Notes: generated from the sequence alone by a model not told the origin. Counted from the first letter of the stretch, positions 25,052 to 32,705 are shown. The stretch: DNA of 33,022 nucleotides from Candidatus Aminicenantota bacterium (GCA_027031485.1 JALVQI010000141.1:1-33022); one strand, 5' to 3'. Made by a program: numbers and translations.

Positions 25052-26533
25052 ATGAAAAAGGTGTTTTTAATTTCTCTGTTAATCATTTTTTCTTTCTCCT
25101 TTCTTTTCTCTTATAAGCCTGTAAATTTATACCCTGATCCTTTCGGTGTGGCCTATGGTGGATTTTATGCCGGCGAGCAGTTTATGAATCTGATAAGGGA
25201 CCTCGGAGTGAATAGAACAAAAGTAACTGTATTCTGGCATAAGCTTGAGCCTGAAGAGGGAAAATACAGATGGGATGTTGTGGATAAATATGTCTCGCAA
25301 TTAAAGCCCGGAGACAATGCGCTTATTGGAATTTTCACCACCGGCTATTGCACTACAAAAGAGTCTTTCAAAGGAAGTCCTCTGAAAAATGAACATTGTA
25401 AAGAGAGATACAGAATTTTTATAAAAAAGCTTGTTAAAAGAACGAAAGGTCTTATAAAATACTGGCAGAGAGATACTGAACCAGCTTCAAACAGATTACA
25501 TTATCCTGCAAAACCTGAGCCCTATGTGGAAACACAAAAAATTTTTTATAAGGCTGTCAAAGAGGTTCAACCTGATGCGATTGTTGTCGGCGTTAACAAT
25601 AATGGTACATTTAAAAACGGAAAGCCTCAACATCCTGAGTTTTTTGATTATGTGATAAAACACTCCAAAAAATATTATGATCTCCTTGATATCAGGCTAT
25701 ACGAGGATATGTATACGATTAGAGATAGGGTTAAATGGTTTAGAGATAGAATGAAAAAATACGGTTATAAAAAGCCAATTATTTCAACAGAATTCGGAGG
25801 ACCGGATCCGAGAGCTTTGATTCCCCATTATGTGGAGCTTATAATAATGCAGAATGAGGGGAAAAAGCATCCTGACAATAATGGAGCTTTCAGAAGAAGG
25901 CCTTCAAGAAGGTTTGGAAGAAGAAAAAGAAATTTTAGGCCTCCGATGGGAAACAGAAGGTTTCAAAGAAAAAGGGTGGATTTTAATAAGGAGGATCTTT
26001 ACTATATGAAAATGTTTCAGAAAAATTGCCCGAAAGAGCTTGAAGACTTAAGGAATAAGATACATTTCAAGGATATGGTTCAGCGTCATCTTATTGTTTT
26101 TTCAAATAATGTCAAAGCTGTATGGCTATGGGATCTATCAGCACCCTCAAAGAGGAGACTTGATCCTATTTTCGGAAAAATGAGATTTATGAACAGAGAT
26201 ACAAAAGAGATTTTGCCTCCTTACTATGCATACAAAAGAATGATAAAACATATTGGAAATCTTTCAAAGGTTCAGAGAATTAAAACTGACAACAAAAAAG
26301 TGTATCTTTTTAAATTGTGGATGAAAGATGGCTCGACTATGTATGTGGTCTGGGAAAGGAGGGATCCAATCAGAGACAGGGAAAAGCCACCGATAGATTT
26401 TAGCTTTAGTCCCGGATTTAAGAAAGTTAAGATTACCGATGTTTTTGAAAAATCTGAAATAAAGGAAACAGATAAAGGTAAATTAGAGTTAAAGATTACA
26501 GATACTCCTTTTTACATAGAAAAGACAATTTAG
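25052..26533 (+). CDS. Exported TIM-barrel glycoside hydrolase (clan GH-A-like)
   Basis: 493 aa with a signal peptide (KKVFLISLLIIFSFSFLFS) and a strong CAGGAGG ribosome-binding site. The barrel begins LIRDLGVNRTKVTVFWHKLE with PEEGKYRWD, typical of GH39/GH42-like enzymes. E143 in QRDTEPAS is the likely acid/base, with DTEP in place of the usual NEP, and E247 in ISTEFGG the likely nucleophile. The C-terminus is a beta-sandwich (KVYLFKLWMKDGSTMYVVWE). An Arg-rich insertion (RRRPSRRFGRRKRNFRP and on, residues about 281-308) interrupts the barrel after the nucleophile, which is odd in an exported enzyme. GH family number and substrate are uncertain. Confidence 0.7.
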   Translation: MKKVFLISLLIIFSFSFLFSYKPVNLYPDPFGVAYGGFYAGEQFMNLIRDLGVNRTKVTVFWHKLEPEEGKYRWDVVDKYVSQLKPGDNALIGIFTTGYCTTKESFKGSPLKNEHCKERYRIFIKKLVKRTKGLIKYWQRDTEPASNRLHYPAKPEPYVETQKIFYKAVKEVQPDAIVVGVNNNGTFKNGKPQHPEFFDYVIKHSKKYYDLLDIRLYEDMYTIRDRVKWFRDRMKKYGYKKPIISTEFGGPDPRALIPHYVELIIMQNEGKKHPDNNGAFRRRPSRRFGRRKRNFRPPMGNRRFQRKRVDFNKEDLYYMKMFQKNCPKELEDLRNKIHFKDMVQRHLIVFSNNVKAVWLWDLSAPSKRRLDPIFGKMRFMNRDTKEILPPYYAYKRMIKHIGNLSKVQRIKTDNKKVYLFKLWMKDGSTMYVVWERRDPIRDREKPPIDFSFSPGFKKVKITDVFEKSEIKETDKGKLELKITDTPFYIEKTI

Positions 26534-26657
26534 CAAGAATATTAGCTTTGAGCCAAAGCGTGAATTGTGAATAGTTAATCGTGAATTGGAGTTAACAGCA
26601 TTTAATTTATTGTTGTTAGTTTTTTTTATATTTCTTTTATCATTAAAAATAATTGAC

Positions 26658-26687
26658 TGTAGGGGCAATTCATGAATTGCCCCTACA
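26658..26687. repeat. Perfect 30-bp palindrome
   Basis: Arms TGTAGGGGCAATTCA and TGAATTGCCCCTACA with no spacer. It resembles the dispersed TGTAGGGGC...GCCCCTACA elements seen in many bacterial genomes, and may also end transcription of the glycosidase gene. Confidence 0.8.
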
Positions 26688-26706
26688 ATGTATTAATACT
26701 CAGTAT

Positions 26707-26840
26707 TTATTTATCCTTTTTATCAAGAACTTCCCTTATCTTTTTAGAAAGTTCTGTAATTTTGTAAGGCTTACTTATAAAGTTTAGCTCTTATCTAAAA
26801 TCCCCTTGTTAGCAATGCGATTGTCTGTAAAGCCTGATTT
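26707..26840 (-). pseudogene. Remnant of a response-regulator receiver domain
   Basis: On the minus strand, frame one reads YKSGFTDNRIANKGILDK and, after a one-base shift, ELNFISKPYKITELSKKIRE with VLDKKDK and a stop at 26707. This is the end of a CheY-like receiver of the type fused to hybrid histidine kinases (SG-[FY]-T-D ... F-I-x-K-P-[YF]). No kinase or upstream part is left. Confidence 0.6.
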
Positions 26841-26928
26841 ATAGATAATCTTTGATAATCTTTTTTTACTGATAATTCAATGAGATATCTCATATAAACA
26901 TAAGAAAATATTTGCGGTAAGATTATTT

Positions 26929-26975
26929 TTGACGCAAAGGGTAACCTTGAATACCCATAAATATTCTGTTATAGT
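26929..26975 (+). promoter_or_regulatory. Promoter with upstream TTGACGCAAAGGG box (FKBP gene)
   Basis: TTGAAT at 26947, 17-bp spacer, TATAGT at 26970. TTGACGCAAAGGG starts at 26929, 18 bp before the -35 box. The glycosidase gene has the same box 17 bp before its -35. Confidence 0.5.
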
Positions 26976-27004
26976 GTTATCTAAAAATTAATAAGGAGTT
27001 TGGA

Positions 27005-27721
27005 ATGAAAAAAAGTCTGGTATTTTTTTTAACTTTAAGTTTTATTCTCATATCGGTCGGATGCAAAAAAGCAACTGAATCAAAAAAAGTTTCAATGGAT
27101 TCAACAGCTGCAAAAAGAGGATATGCTATGGGCTATAATTTTGGAAAGAATATAAAAGATCTTTCCGCTGATATTGACAAAGAAGCCCTTATAAAGGGAA
27201 TAAAAGATGCTCTTGAGGGTAATAAACCAATGCTAAATGACAAAGAGGTTCAGCAAGTATTATCATCCTTTCAAAAAGAGCTTATTCAAAAAGATATGGA
27301 AAAAAGAAAAGCTGCGGGAGATGCTAATTTAGCGGAAGAGAAGAATTTTCTTGAAAAGAATAAAAAAAGACCTGAAGTTAAAACCACCCCAAGCGGACTT
27401 CAGTATGAAGTAATTAAGGAGGGAACAGGTCCCCATCCAAAACCAACCGACACAGTGATTGTTCATTATAGAGGTACTTTTTTAGATGGAAAGGAATTTG
27501 ACAGTTCATACAAGAGAAATCAACCTGCAAAATTCCAGCTAAATAAAGTTATTCCCGGATGGGTGGAAGGACTTCAATTAATGAGAGTCGGGGCAAAGTA
27601 TAAATTCTATATTCCTTCAAAGCTCGCCTATGGAGAGAGAGGAGCCGGTAATGTAATCGGTCCCAACAAACTTCTTGTTTTTGAGGTTGAATTACTTGGT
27701 ATAGAGAATAATAAAAAATAG
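27005..27721 (+). CDS. FKBP-type peptidyl-prolyl isomerase, FkpA/Mip-like lipoprotein
   Basis: 238 aa. The N-terminus KKSLVFFLTLSFILISVGCK is a signal peptide with a plausible lipobox ending at Cys20, so the protein is probably membrane-anchored in the periplasm. Residues about 33-115 are the helical dimerisation domain (RGYAMGYNFGKNIKDLSADI, AGDANLAEEKNFLEKN). The FKBP domain follows with TPSGLQYEVIKEGTG, VHYRGTFLDGKEFDSSY, VIPGWVEGLQLMRVG and IPSKLAYGERGAG, all active-site blocks intact. It should fold exported proteins and may serve the secreted proteins in this region. The AAGGAG ribosome-binding site is good. Probably monocistronic. Confidence 0.9.
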   Translation: MKKSLVFFLTLSFILISVGCKKATESKKVSMDSTAAKRGYAMGYNFGKNIKDLSADIDKEALIKGIKDALEGNKPMLNDKEVQQVLSSFQKELIQKDMEKRKAAGDANLAEEKNFLEKNKKRPEVKTTPSGLQYEVIKEGTGPHPKPTDTVIVHYRGTFLDGKEFDSSYKRNQPAKFQLNKVIPGWVEGLQLMRVGAKYKFYIPSKLAYGERGAGNVIGPNKLLVFEVELLGIENNKK

Positions 27722-27850
27722 TTACATAAAATAGAGTATTCCCCTTTCCAAAAGGGATAAACCTTGTAAAATCGTTTCTTATATCTAATAACATACTTTG
27801 AAGCTCTTGTCTATTTAATGATGCGGGTTTCTTAGATGCTCATTCTTTTG

Positions 27851-27979
27851 GTATAACGGTTTAAATTTGCTATGTTTGGTGTTTTGAAACAATTTATTTT
27901 CAAACTGCCACTATTTAATTTTTACTATCATCCTCAATTTTAGCACTATCTGCCAAATGCAATATATTTGTTGTTAGCG
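27851..27979 (-). other. Possible long attC site F at the array end
   Basis: On the minus strand CGCTAAC overlaps the CPBP stop codon and GTTATAC lies about 120 bp further on. Inner segments CAAATATATTGCATTTGG and CCAAACATAGCAAATTT pair imperfectly. The length (129 bp) is within the known attC range, but the site is AT-rich and much weaker than C, D and E. Confidence 0.35.
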
Positions 27980-28849
27980 GTTCGTTGTTTTATTCCAATA
28001 TGGGTTTATTATATTTCCTTTTCTATGACTTAGAATTAAAAGAATAATTGTTGCAATTAAACAAAAAAGTGTTGCTTGAATTGAACCTTCCGGACCAAAT
28101 TGTCCTCCAGTAAACCACTCTGCTCCTTGTATTTTAGAAGTTATTAATGTTTTTGAAACTGCATTTCCTGATACATTGGCTCCAAAAATTGCAGATTGTG
28201 TAAAATTCCAAGCAAAGTGTATAGCAATTGGAAACCATAAATTTCTTGAATAGATATAAGCCGCAGCAAGTAGTAATCCCGCTTGAATTGCAAGACCAAT
28301 TCCAGTACTTATTGAACTGTTTGGATTTGCAAGGTGCAAGGCTCCAAAAATAAGAGCTGAAATTATTAGTCCTATATAGCTTCCTAATTTTTCTTCTATG
28401 ATTCTAAATATTATACCTCTGAATAAAATTTCTTCAAAAATGGCAGAACTAAAAGCCATAGTCAATGGTGGAATGATGAATAGAATAGGATTTATGGATA
28501 AAACAGAATATCCGCCTTTTAGATAAATTACTAATATTGTCAATGATTGTAAAATTACACCTAAAATAATTCCAGTAGTTAAATTTTTAATGATACCTTT
28601 TTTTGAGAATTCAGTAATTCTTCTTTTTTCATAAAATTTGTAAAGGAAAATATAAAAGACAATAGCTAAAATTGCGGAAATAACTCCAACTATCAAATGG
28701 TTTAATTCTTTTGTCATTGAAATTAATTTTAACAGTTCACTAAGGAAATACTGAGATACTCCATAGATACCTGCTACAACAATAATCCCAATTAATATTT
28801 TTGTCACAGGAAAATGTAAGATTTTCTGTCCGATGCTTTTTACTTTCAT
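27974..28849 (-). CDS. CPBP-family intramembrane metalloprotease (cassette gene)
   Basis: 291 aa from the ATG at 28849, which has GGAG six bases upstream. The track starts four codons earlier without a ribosome-binding site. About eight membrane segments. The CPBP (Abi/CAAX) motifs are complete: EEILFR (139-144), FGALH (168-172) and HFAWN (211-215), which hold the catalytic Glu and the zinc-binding residues. Bacterial members process or guard membrane proteins, bacteriocin immunity being the best-known role. The gene is the last complete cassette of the array: its stop codon TAA falls in a CTAAC box, and attC site C precedes its start. Confidence 0.85.
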   Translation of the reverse strand: MKVKSIGQKILHFPVTKILIGIIVVAGIYGVSQYFLSELLKLISMTKELNHLIVGVISAILAIVFYIFLYKFYEKRRITEFSKKGIIKNLTTGIILGVILQSLTILVIYLKGGYSVLSINPILFIIPPLTMAFSSAIFEEILFRGIIFRIIEEKLGSYIGLIISALIFGALHLANPNSSISTGIGLAIQAGLLLAAAYIYSRNLWFPIAIHFAWNFTQSAIFGANVSGNAVSKTLITSKIQGAEWFTGGQFGPEGSIQATLFCLIATIILLILSHRKGNIINPYWNKTTNR

Positions 28850-28890
28850 ATTATTCTCCATTTATTTATATTTTATATCGTTACAATAAC

Positions 28891-28968
28891 CGCTAACGTG
28901 CTGCGGGTATACGAAGCCACTATAGGTGGTTTGGGTAAGCGGAGCGAAGCGCATAACCGCTGTTATCT
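28891..28968 (-). other. attC-like site C
   Basis: 78 bp. On the minus strand AGATAAC (overlapping the TAA stop of the 184-aa gene) to GTTAGCG. The R boxes keep only the core AAC/GTT and fit the consensus poorly, but the arms pair (GCGGTTATGCG against GCGGGTATACG) and the 3' half matches sites D and E. Confidence 0.6.
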
Positions 28969-29517
28969 GCCGTTTTCATGATTCATCCTTTCTGAAGTTA
29001 AATCTATAGATTTGAGTTTAATCGAGTTGGCTTCTAGCCTTTTAAGCAATGAATAAAAAAGAGTCCAGCATTCTCTTTCTTTGAGTTTATTCTCTATTTC
29101 AATTCTCGCTTTTTGTTCATTACAATATCGAATATTTTTCTCAATTTGGAGATTTTCAACTTCTAATTTTAATTTCTCTTTGTTTAATTTCCAATTACTT
29201 ATTTTTTCGATTGCCTGCACTATTACCCAAATGGCACCAGAAGAAACAGTAACAACACTTAACATTAGTTCAACTGTAAGTGGGGATTCCTTAATTATCT
29301 TTAATGTTCTAATTCTATGTTCACCTTTTAATGGTCGTCCCCGCCTGTACCAAAAATATTGTGAGAACTGATAATCATAATATTCCTTTGCACAAAGTAA
29401 TAAAGAGAAATCATGCAGTAACTCAAAATCATAAAATAATGATGAAATATCTAAAAGATATGGCTTCTTCTCATCCTCAAACTCCAGCCTTATCTTAATG
29501 AAACTATTACATTTCAT
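28963..29517 (-). CDS. Single-span membrane / coiled-coil protein (cassette gene)
   Basis: 184 aa. A soluble N-terminal part (about 1-78) with FEDEKKPYLLDISSLFYDFE and YWYRRGRPLKGE-like segments is followed by one hydrophobic stretch, VELMLSVVTVSSGAIWVIVQ (about 80-100), and then a long charged coiled coil (LNKEKLKLEVENLQIEKNIR and on). The layout suggests a membrane-anchored sensor or effector with a cytoplasmic coiled coil. The ribosome-binding site AAGGAGG is perfect and lies just after the R' box of site D. The stop falls within site C. I recognise no named family. Confidence 0.65.
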   Translation of the reverse strand: MKCNSFIKIRLEFEDEKKPYLLDISSLFYDFELLHDFSLLLCAKEYYDYQFSQYFWYRRGRPLKGEHRIRTLKIIKESPLTVELMLSVVTVSSGAIWVIVQAIEKISNWKLNKEKLKLEVENLQIEKNIRYCNEQKARIEIENKLKERECWTLFYSLLKRLEANSIKLKSIDLTSERMNHENGR

Positions 29518-29540
29518 CTACTCACCTCCTTGAAAATGGC

Positions 29541-29617
29541 ACATAACGTGTTGCGGGTATCTGAAGTGCCGAAGGCGATTTGGGTGAACGAAGCGAACAG
29601 CAAACACGCTGTTAAGT
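29541..29617 (-). other. attC-like site D
   Basis: 77 bp. Minus-strand R'' ACTTAAC (perfect RYYYAAC), R' GTTATGT (one mismatch to GTTRRRY). The arms pair as GTGTTTGC against GTGTTGC, with one extra unpaired T. It begins about 17 bases after the stop of the DUF2726-like gene. Confidence 0.7.
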
Positions 29618-29633
29618 GAAGTTAGCATCTTTT

Positions 29634-30545
29634 TCATATTTCTATTCCATTTAAAGTTGCCGCTTTATAAAAAGCTAAGAGTTCCGCGATATTTTGTACA
29701 ATAATTAACGGTGAAGCTAACATTCCTTCAAAATTTCTTACCCAAGCTTGTTCTGTTACCTTTCCTTTAGGTGTTTCACATGATACCTCACAACCATGCC
29801 ATTTTATATCTTTCCATACTTTTTGCCTCTGCTTTATCCCTTCAATATCAAAAATATTTTTTATTTCTGGTAATTCTGGTATTGATAAATGTTTAGAACT
29901 AAGACCCGATATAATTCCTTTATTAATTAAGACACCTTCTATTTCCGCCGCTTTTTTAGAAATTGGATTCCATGTTAATTCTAATTCTATTTCTGCTAAT
30001 GTTACTAAATCCTGAATATATTCATAACGTTCGTACTCACTCATAGAATTTAAAGTATCTTTTGAATCCTCCAAATATTCATTTATTTTATCTCGAAATT
30101 TCATCTTTGCAATTGTCTCTCCAATAATACCATCGACAACTGCCAAATGAATTTTTTCTAATAGATACGTTTTCTCATCGTATGAAATTATATAAAATGG
30201 GAAGCGATGTTCCATCGCTATCTTCAGTTTCAATTCCAATTTCTTTTTTCTAAGCTGATCTTTCACAATTTGAATGTATTCACCACCCCTATTATAACCA
30301 TGACTCAATCCATCAAATTCAATACACAGAAGCGGTTTGTCCTCTTTGTCACATACAGTGTAATCGATGTTTGTTTTCAATAGGAAATCTCTTTCTTTAT
30401 GATTGATGTTTAATGTTTCAATATCAAAAATTTTGGTAAACGGTAATTGGGGGTATATATTGAAGTTATCTTTCCAGATTGAATTTAAGTGCCCAAAAAG
30501 CTCTCTTTCGTGATACCCATCAAGTACGCATTTTCTTAAGCTCAT
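29634..30545 (-). CDS. DUF2726-like PD-(D/E)XK-type protein (cassette gene)
   Basis: 303 aa. The N-terminal third reads NIDYTVCDKEDKPLLCIEFD, then GLSHG: D61 on one strand and E76-F-D78 on the next, followed by KDQLRKKKLELKLKIAMEHR and FPFYIISYDE. This matches the DUF2726-type restriction-endonuclease-like fold, in which Asp can replace Lys. The C-terminal two thirds are mixed, with WNPISKKAAEIEGVLINKG and a helical end LAFYKAATLNGIEI. No membrane segment. The gene is a complete cassette lying between attC sites E and D. The ribosome-binding site is AGGAAAG. Nuclease activity is plausible but not certain. Confidence 0.65.
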   Translation of the reverse strand: MSLRKCVLDGYHERELFGHLNSIWKDNFNIYPQLPFTKIFDIETLNINHKERDFLLKTNIDYTVCDKEDKPLLCIEFDGLSHGYNRGGEYIQIVKDQLRKKKLELKLKIAMEHRFPFYIISYDEKTYLLEKIHLAVVDGIIGETIAKMKFRDKINEYLEDSKDTLNSMSEYERYEYIQDLVTLAEIELELTWNPISKKAAEIEGVLINKGIISGLSSKHLSIPELPEIKNIFDIEGIKQRQKVWKDIKWHGCEVSCETPKGKVTEQAWVRNFEGMLASPLIIVQNIAELLAFYKAATLNGIEI

Positions 30546-30576
30546 AACTTACTCTTTCCTATGTTATACCAATTTC

Positions 30577-30664
30577 ACATAACGTGTGGCGGGTATCTGA
30601 AGTCCGAGCCGATAGGCGAGGATTTGGGTGTAGTGCAACGAAGCCAGATACCCGTCTGTTGTGC
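30577..30664 (-). other. attC-like site E
   Basis: 88 bp. Minus-strand R'' GCACAAC (one mismatch), R' GTTATGT. The arms contain a perfect 10-bp match, CGGGTATCTG pairing with CAGATACCCG. It begins 7 bases from the TGA stop of the HEPN-motif gene. Confidence 0.7.
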
Positions 30665-30670
30665 GAAGGC

Positions 30671-31945
30671 TCATCGTATCACCTCAGCAGTGTTAATGAT
30701 TATCTCTTCAGCTATAAATCTTAGCAAAGGAATTTCCATTAGCAATTTTCTATCATCCCTAAATGGCATGTATTTGGGTTTACCCCCTTCTTTGCTATGT
30801 ACAATAGAATTTCTTGTTTTGTATATTCTGTCTGCTATTTTTTTAAACACTTTTTCAGCATCAAATATTGAAAAATCAATAGAACTTCCTTGAGAAAATG
30901 GCACTTTATTATCCTTATAGTAATTTATCAATGATTCATCGTATGTTCTTAATTTATCAATAAGATCCTCTAACTTAATATACTTCACTATGGTCAAATA
31001 CAAGGCTTCCTGTTCGTTATATAATACATCTTCATCCTTGTATTTCATTTTTTGACTTATTAACTTAATTAAGTTATCTATATCTTTCTTTCTTTTATAT
31101 GAAAAATCAGGACTTGTTATCTTTGCTCTTATTACATCAATTAACTCTTCATGATATACGTCATAAAAGAAATGTTCAATAATATGATAAAAAGATAAAA
31201 ATTGAAGAGGTATGCTGTCGGTTGATACTGCCATTTGATAATGATATACGAGGTCAGAATTATAAACACGGCGAGGCGGTTCTATCTCCTCTGGTCTAGC
31301 GCGCCTTATCTTGCCAAATCTATATCGAGTAAGTTCATGCAGAAATCTTACCTCGATTATCGCAATATCCAAATTATAACTTAAATTGAAAAGAAATGCT
31401 GTTGCTAACCTAGAAAACTCTCTACTACTTCTAGGTTCTTGTGATTTAATCTTAAGTGTATATACACGAGGCATCGCTATTCTGCTTAAAAATTCAAAGA
31501 ATTCTAATTTTTCTTCGCCTATCTTTTCCCTTAAGATACGTAATGGAAAAAGCCGAAAAAAATCTCTTAAATCTTCAGGTTCCCTCAAGATTCCCAAAAT
31601 AAACAACAAGAATTCATTTGTTAGTGGAGATAATTCATATGTAATACCATTGGCTGTATCTTCTTTTAAAAGGTATTCTTCATCAAAGAAAATTCTAAAA
31701 GAAATCGGCCGAGAGATTTCAAATTTTATCAATGCCTCATATGAATATTCATCATACAAAATTGTCTCATCTTTGATTTTCTTTCTTTTTAAATTTTCTA
31801 TCAAATTTTCTACCGATTTTTTCCCTATTTTCCAATTTTTATCAAACCTTTCAAGAACCAAAACAAATTTATTCTTTTTTTCATAAATAGACAGATAAGG
31901 AAGGTTGCTCAATATTTTTTTAAAATCTTCTATGTTCTCTATCAT
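30671..31945 (-). CDS. HEPN-motif protein, possible RNase effector
   Basis: 424 aa. Near the C-terminus RIYKTRNSIVHSKEG carries R378-x4-H383, the R-x4-6-H motif of HEPN ribonucleases. The preceding helix segment LQFLSFYHIIEHFFYDVYHE and the long helical region (about 250-375) fit a HEPN or ApeA/MauJ-like C-terminal domain. The N-terminal 220 residues are mixed alpha/beta (KNKFVLVLERFDKNWKIGKK) and may sense a trigger. No signal peptide. It starts 2 bases after the stop of the HTH gene, whose end supplies the GGAGGG ribosome-binding site. attC site E follows its stop, so it could be a cassette or the first gene of the array. Confidence 0.65.
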   Translation of the reverse strand: MIENIEDFKKILSNLPYLSIYEKKNKFVLVLERFDKNWKIGKKSVENLIENLKRKKIKDETILYDEYSYEALIKFEISRPISFRIFFDEEYLLKEDTANGITYELSPLTNEFLLFILGILREPEDLRDFFRLFPLRILREKIGEEKLEFFEFLSRIAMPRVYTLKIKSQEPRSSREFSRLATAFLFNLSYNLDIAIIEVRFLHELTRYRFGKIRRARPEEIEPPRRVYNSDLVYHYQMAVSTDSIPLQFLSFYHIIEHFFYDVYHEELIDVIRAKITSPDFSYKRKKDIDNLIKLISQKMKYKDEDVLYNEQEALYLTIVKYIKLEDLIDKLRTYDESLINYYKDNKVPFSQGSSIDFSIFDAEKVFKKIADRIYKTRNSIVHSKEGGKPKYMPFRDDRKLLMEIPLLRFIAEEIIINTAEVIR

Positions 31946-31947
31946 AC

Positions 31948-32262
31948 TTATCCCTCCTTAGAGCTTTCACACAACTCCTTCACATCCGCATTGCGTATAT
32001 TTCCCAAATTAGTAATGATATCCGCAGTATTGCGTATACACATCCCGCTGGATGAAATTATATACCTCTCATAAATCATCTTTACCTTCCTTACCAATTC
32101 CCGATTATAAGGAACTCGTAATATCAATTTTTTATTTCTTCCTACTCCAATTTTCACGGCGGGAATTTTATCGTCCCTTGCCATTTTATAAAGAGTGGAA
32201 TTTCCTTTTTTAAAATACTGTGCGGTCTTATCAAGTGTCATTATAGGAGGATTTTTTTCCAT
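31948..32262 (-). CDS. Excisionase/MerR-type helix-turn-helix protein
   Basis: 104 aa from the ATG at 32262. The track start is the GTG just before it. Residues about 8-55 (MTLDKTAQYFKKGNSTLYKM, DDKIPAVKIG, then a basic strand KKLILRVPYN) are the small winged HTH_17 domain of excisionase-like proteins. The C-terminal half is a short helical tail with two Cys. It is two bases from the HEPN-motif gene and is probably its regulator, or a remnant of mobile-element machinery. A good promoter lies upstream on the same strand. Confidence 0.75.
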   Translation of the reverse strand: MEKNPPIMTLDKTAQYFKKGNSTLYKMARDDKIPAVKIGVGRNKKLILRVPYNRELVRKVKMIYERYIISSSGMCIRNTADIITNLGNIRNADVKELCESSKEG

Positions 32263-32321
32263 CACAGGTTTAATCCCCCTTTAACCCGCCGCAGTTTATC
32301 ATTATTTAACATCATATAAAT

Positions 32322-32349
32322 AATATAGCAAAGAAAAACAAAAAGTCAA
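32322..32349 (-). promoter_or_regulatory. Promoter of the HTH-HEPN operon
   Basis: On the minus strand TTGACT, 16-bp spacer, TATATT. Well placed about 60 bases before the HTH gene. Confidence 0.55.
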
Positions 32350-32483
32350 GTTAATTTTTAGTGTGCGAGTGTAAGTCAGAAGAACGCCTTGAAAGAGTTT
32401 GAAACAGATATCAAAAAGTCTCCCTTCCTTTAATAATTAAATTAAGGAAAAATTAATAAAATTATCCACAAAAAGGACAAAAC

Positions 32484-32512
32484 TTGAACAAATAACCAAG
32501 ATATTATAAAAT
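32484..32512 (+). promoter_or_regulatory. Promoter of the tRNA-His gene
   Basis: TTGAAC at 32484, 17-bp spacer, TAAAAT at 32507. The predicted start is about 5 bases before the mature tRNA. Confidence 0.6.
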
Positions 32513-32523
32513 AGTTAAGATTT

Positions 32524-32599
32524 GGTGAGTGTAGCTCAATGGCAGAGCATCGGACTGTGGATCCGAATGTTGGGGGTTCAAGTCCCCTCACTCACCCCA
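32524..32599 (+). tRNA. tRNA-His (GTG anticodon)
   Basis: Acceptor arms GTGAGTG/CACTCAC, D arm GCTC/GAGC, anticodon arm TCGGA-CTGTGGA-TCCGA with anticodon GTG, T arm GGGG-TTCAAGT-CCCC (GGTTCAAGTCC core). The extra 5' G (G-1) faces C73, the mark of tRNA-His, and the 3' CCA is encoded. It charges histidine. tRNA genes are common landing sites for mobile elements, and accessory genes lie immediately to its left. Confidence 0.95.
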
Positions 32600-32670
32600 T
32601 CTTATAACTAATAATTATCAATCCTTTAAGAAATTCCCCCGATTTTTAGTCCGAGGGTCGTGTGTCAAAT

Positions 32671-32699
32671 TTGTGTCAAATCCCAACCACTGGTATAAT
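32671..32699 (+). promoter_or_regulatory. Promoter of the glycosyltransferase gene
   Basis: TTGTGT at 32671, 17-bp spacer, TATAAT at 32694. The ATG at 32706 coincides with the expected transcription start, implying a leaderless message. Confidence 0.6.
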
Positions 32700-32705
32700 A
32701 GTTTT

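Larger units (their letters stand above)
27851..30664 (-). mobile_element. Integron-type gene-cassette array without integrase
   Basis: Three minus-strand genes (CPBP protease, 184-aa membrane protein, DUF2726-like protein) are separated by 77-88 bp GC-rich imperfect palindromes, each at the end of a gene and just before the next start. Sites C, D and E share their 3' half (TAACGTG..GCGGGTAT on the plus strand) while their 5' halves differ, as in real cassette arrays. There is no intact integrase in the window, so this fits the class of attC clusters lacking an integrase. Confidence 0.7.

Noticed and set aside
27549-27794. 81-aa minus-strand ORF over the end of the FKBP gene
   Set aside because: Overlaps a clear FKBP gene, with no start signal and no recognisable sequence.
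31386-31886. Plus-strand 166-aa ORF opposite the HEPN-motif gene
   Set aside because: Ser/Phe-rich antisense shadow of a Lys/Glu-rich coding region.
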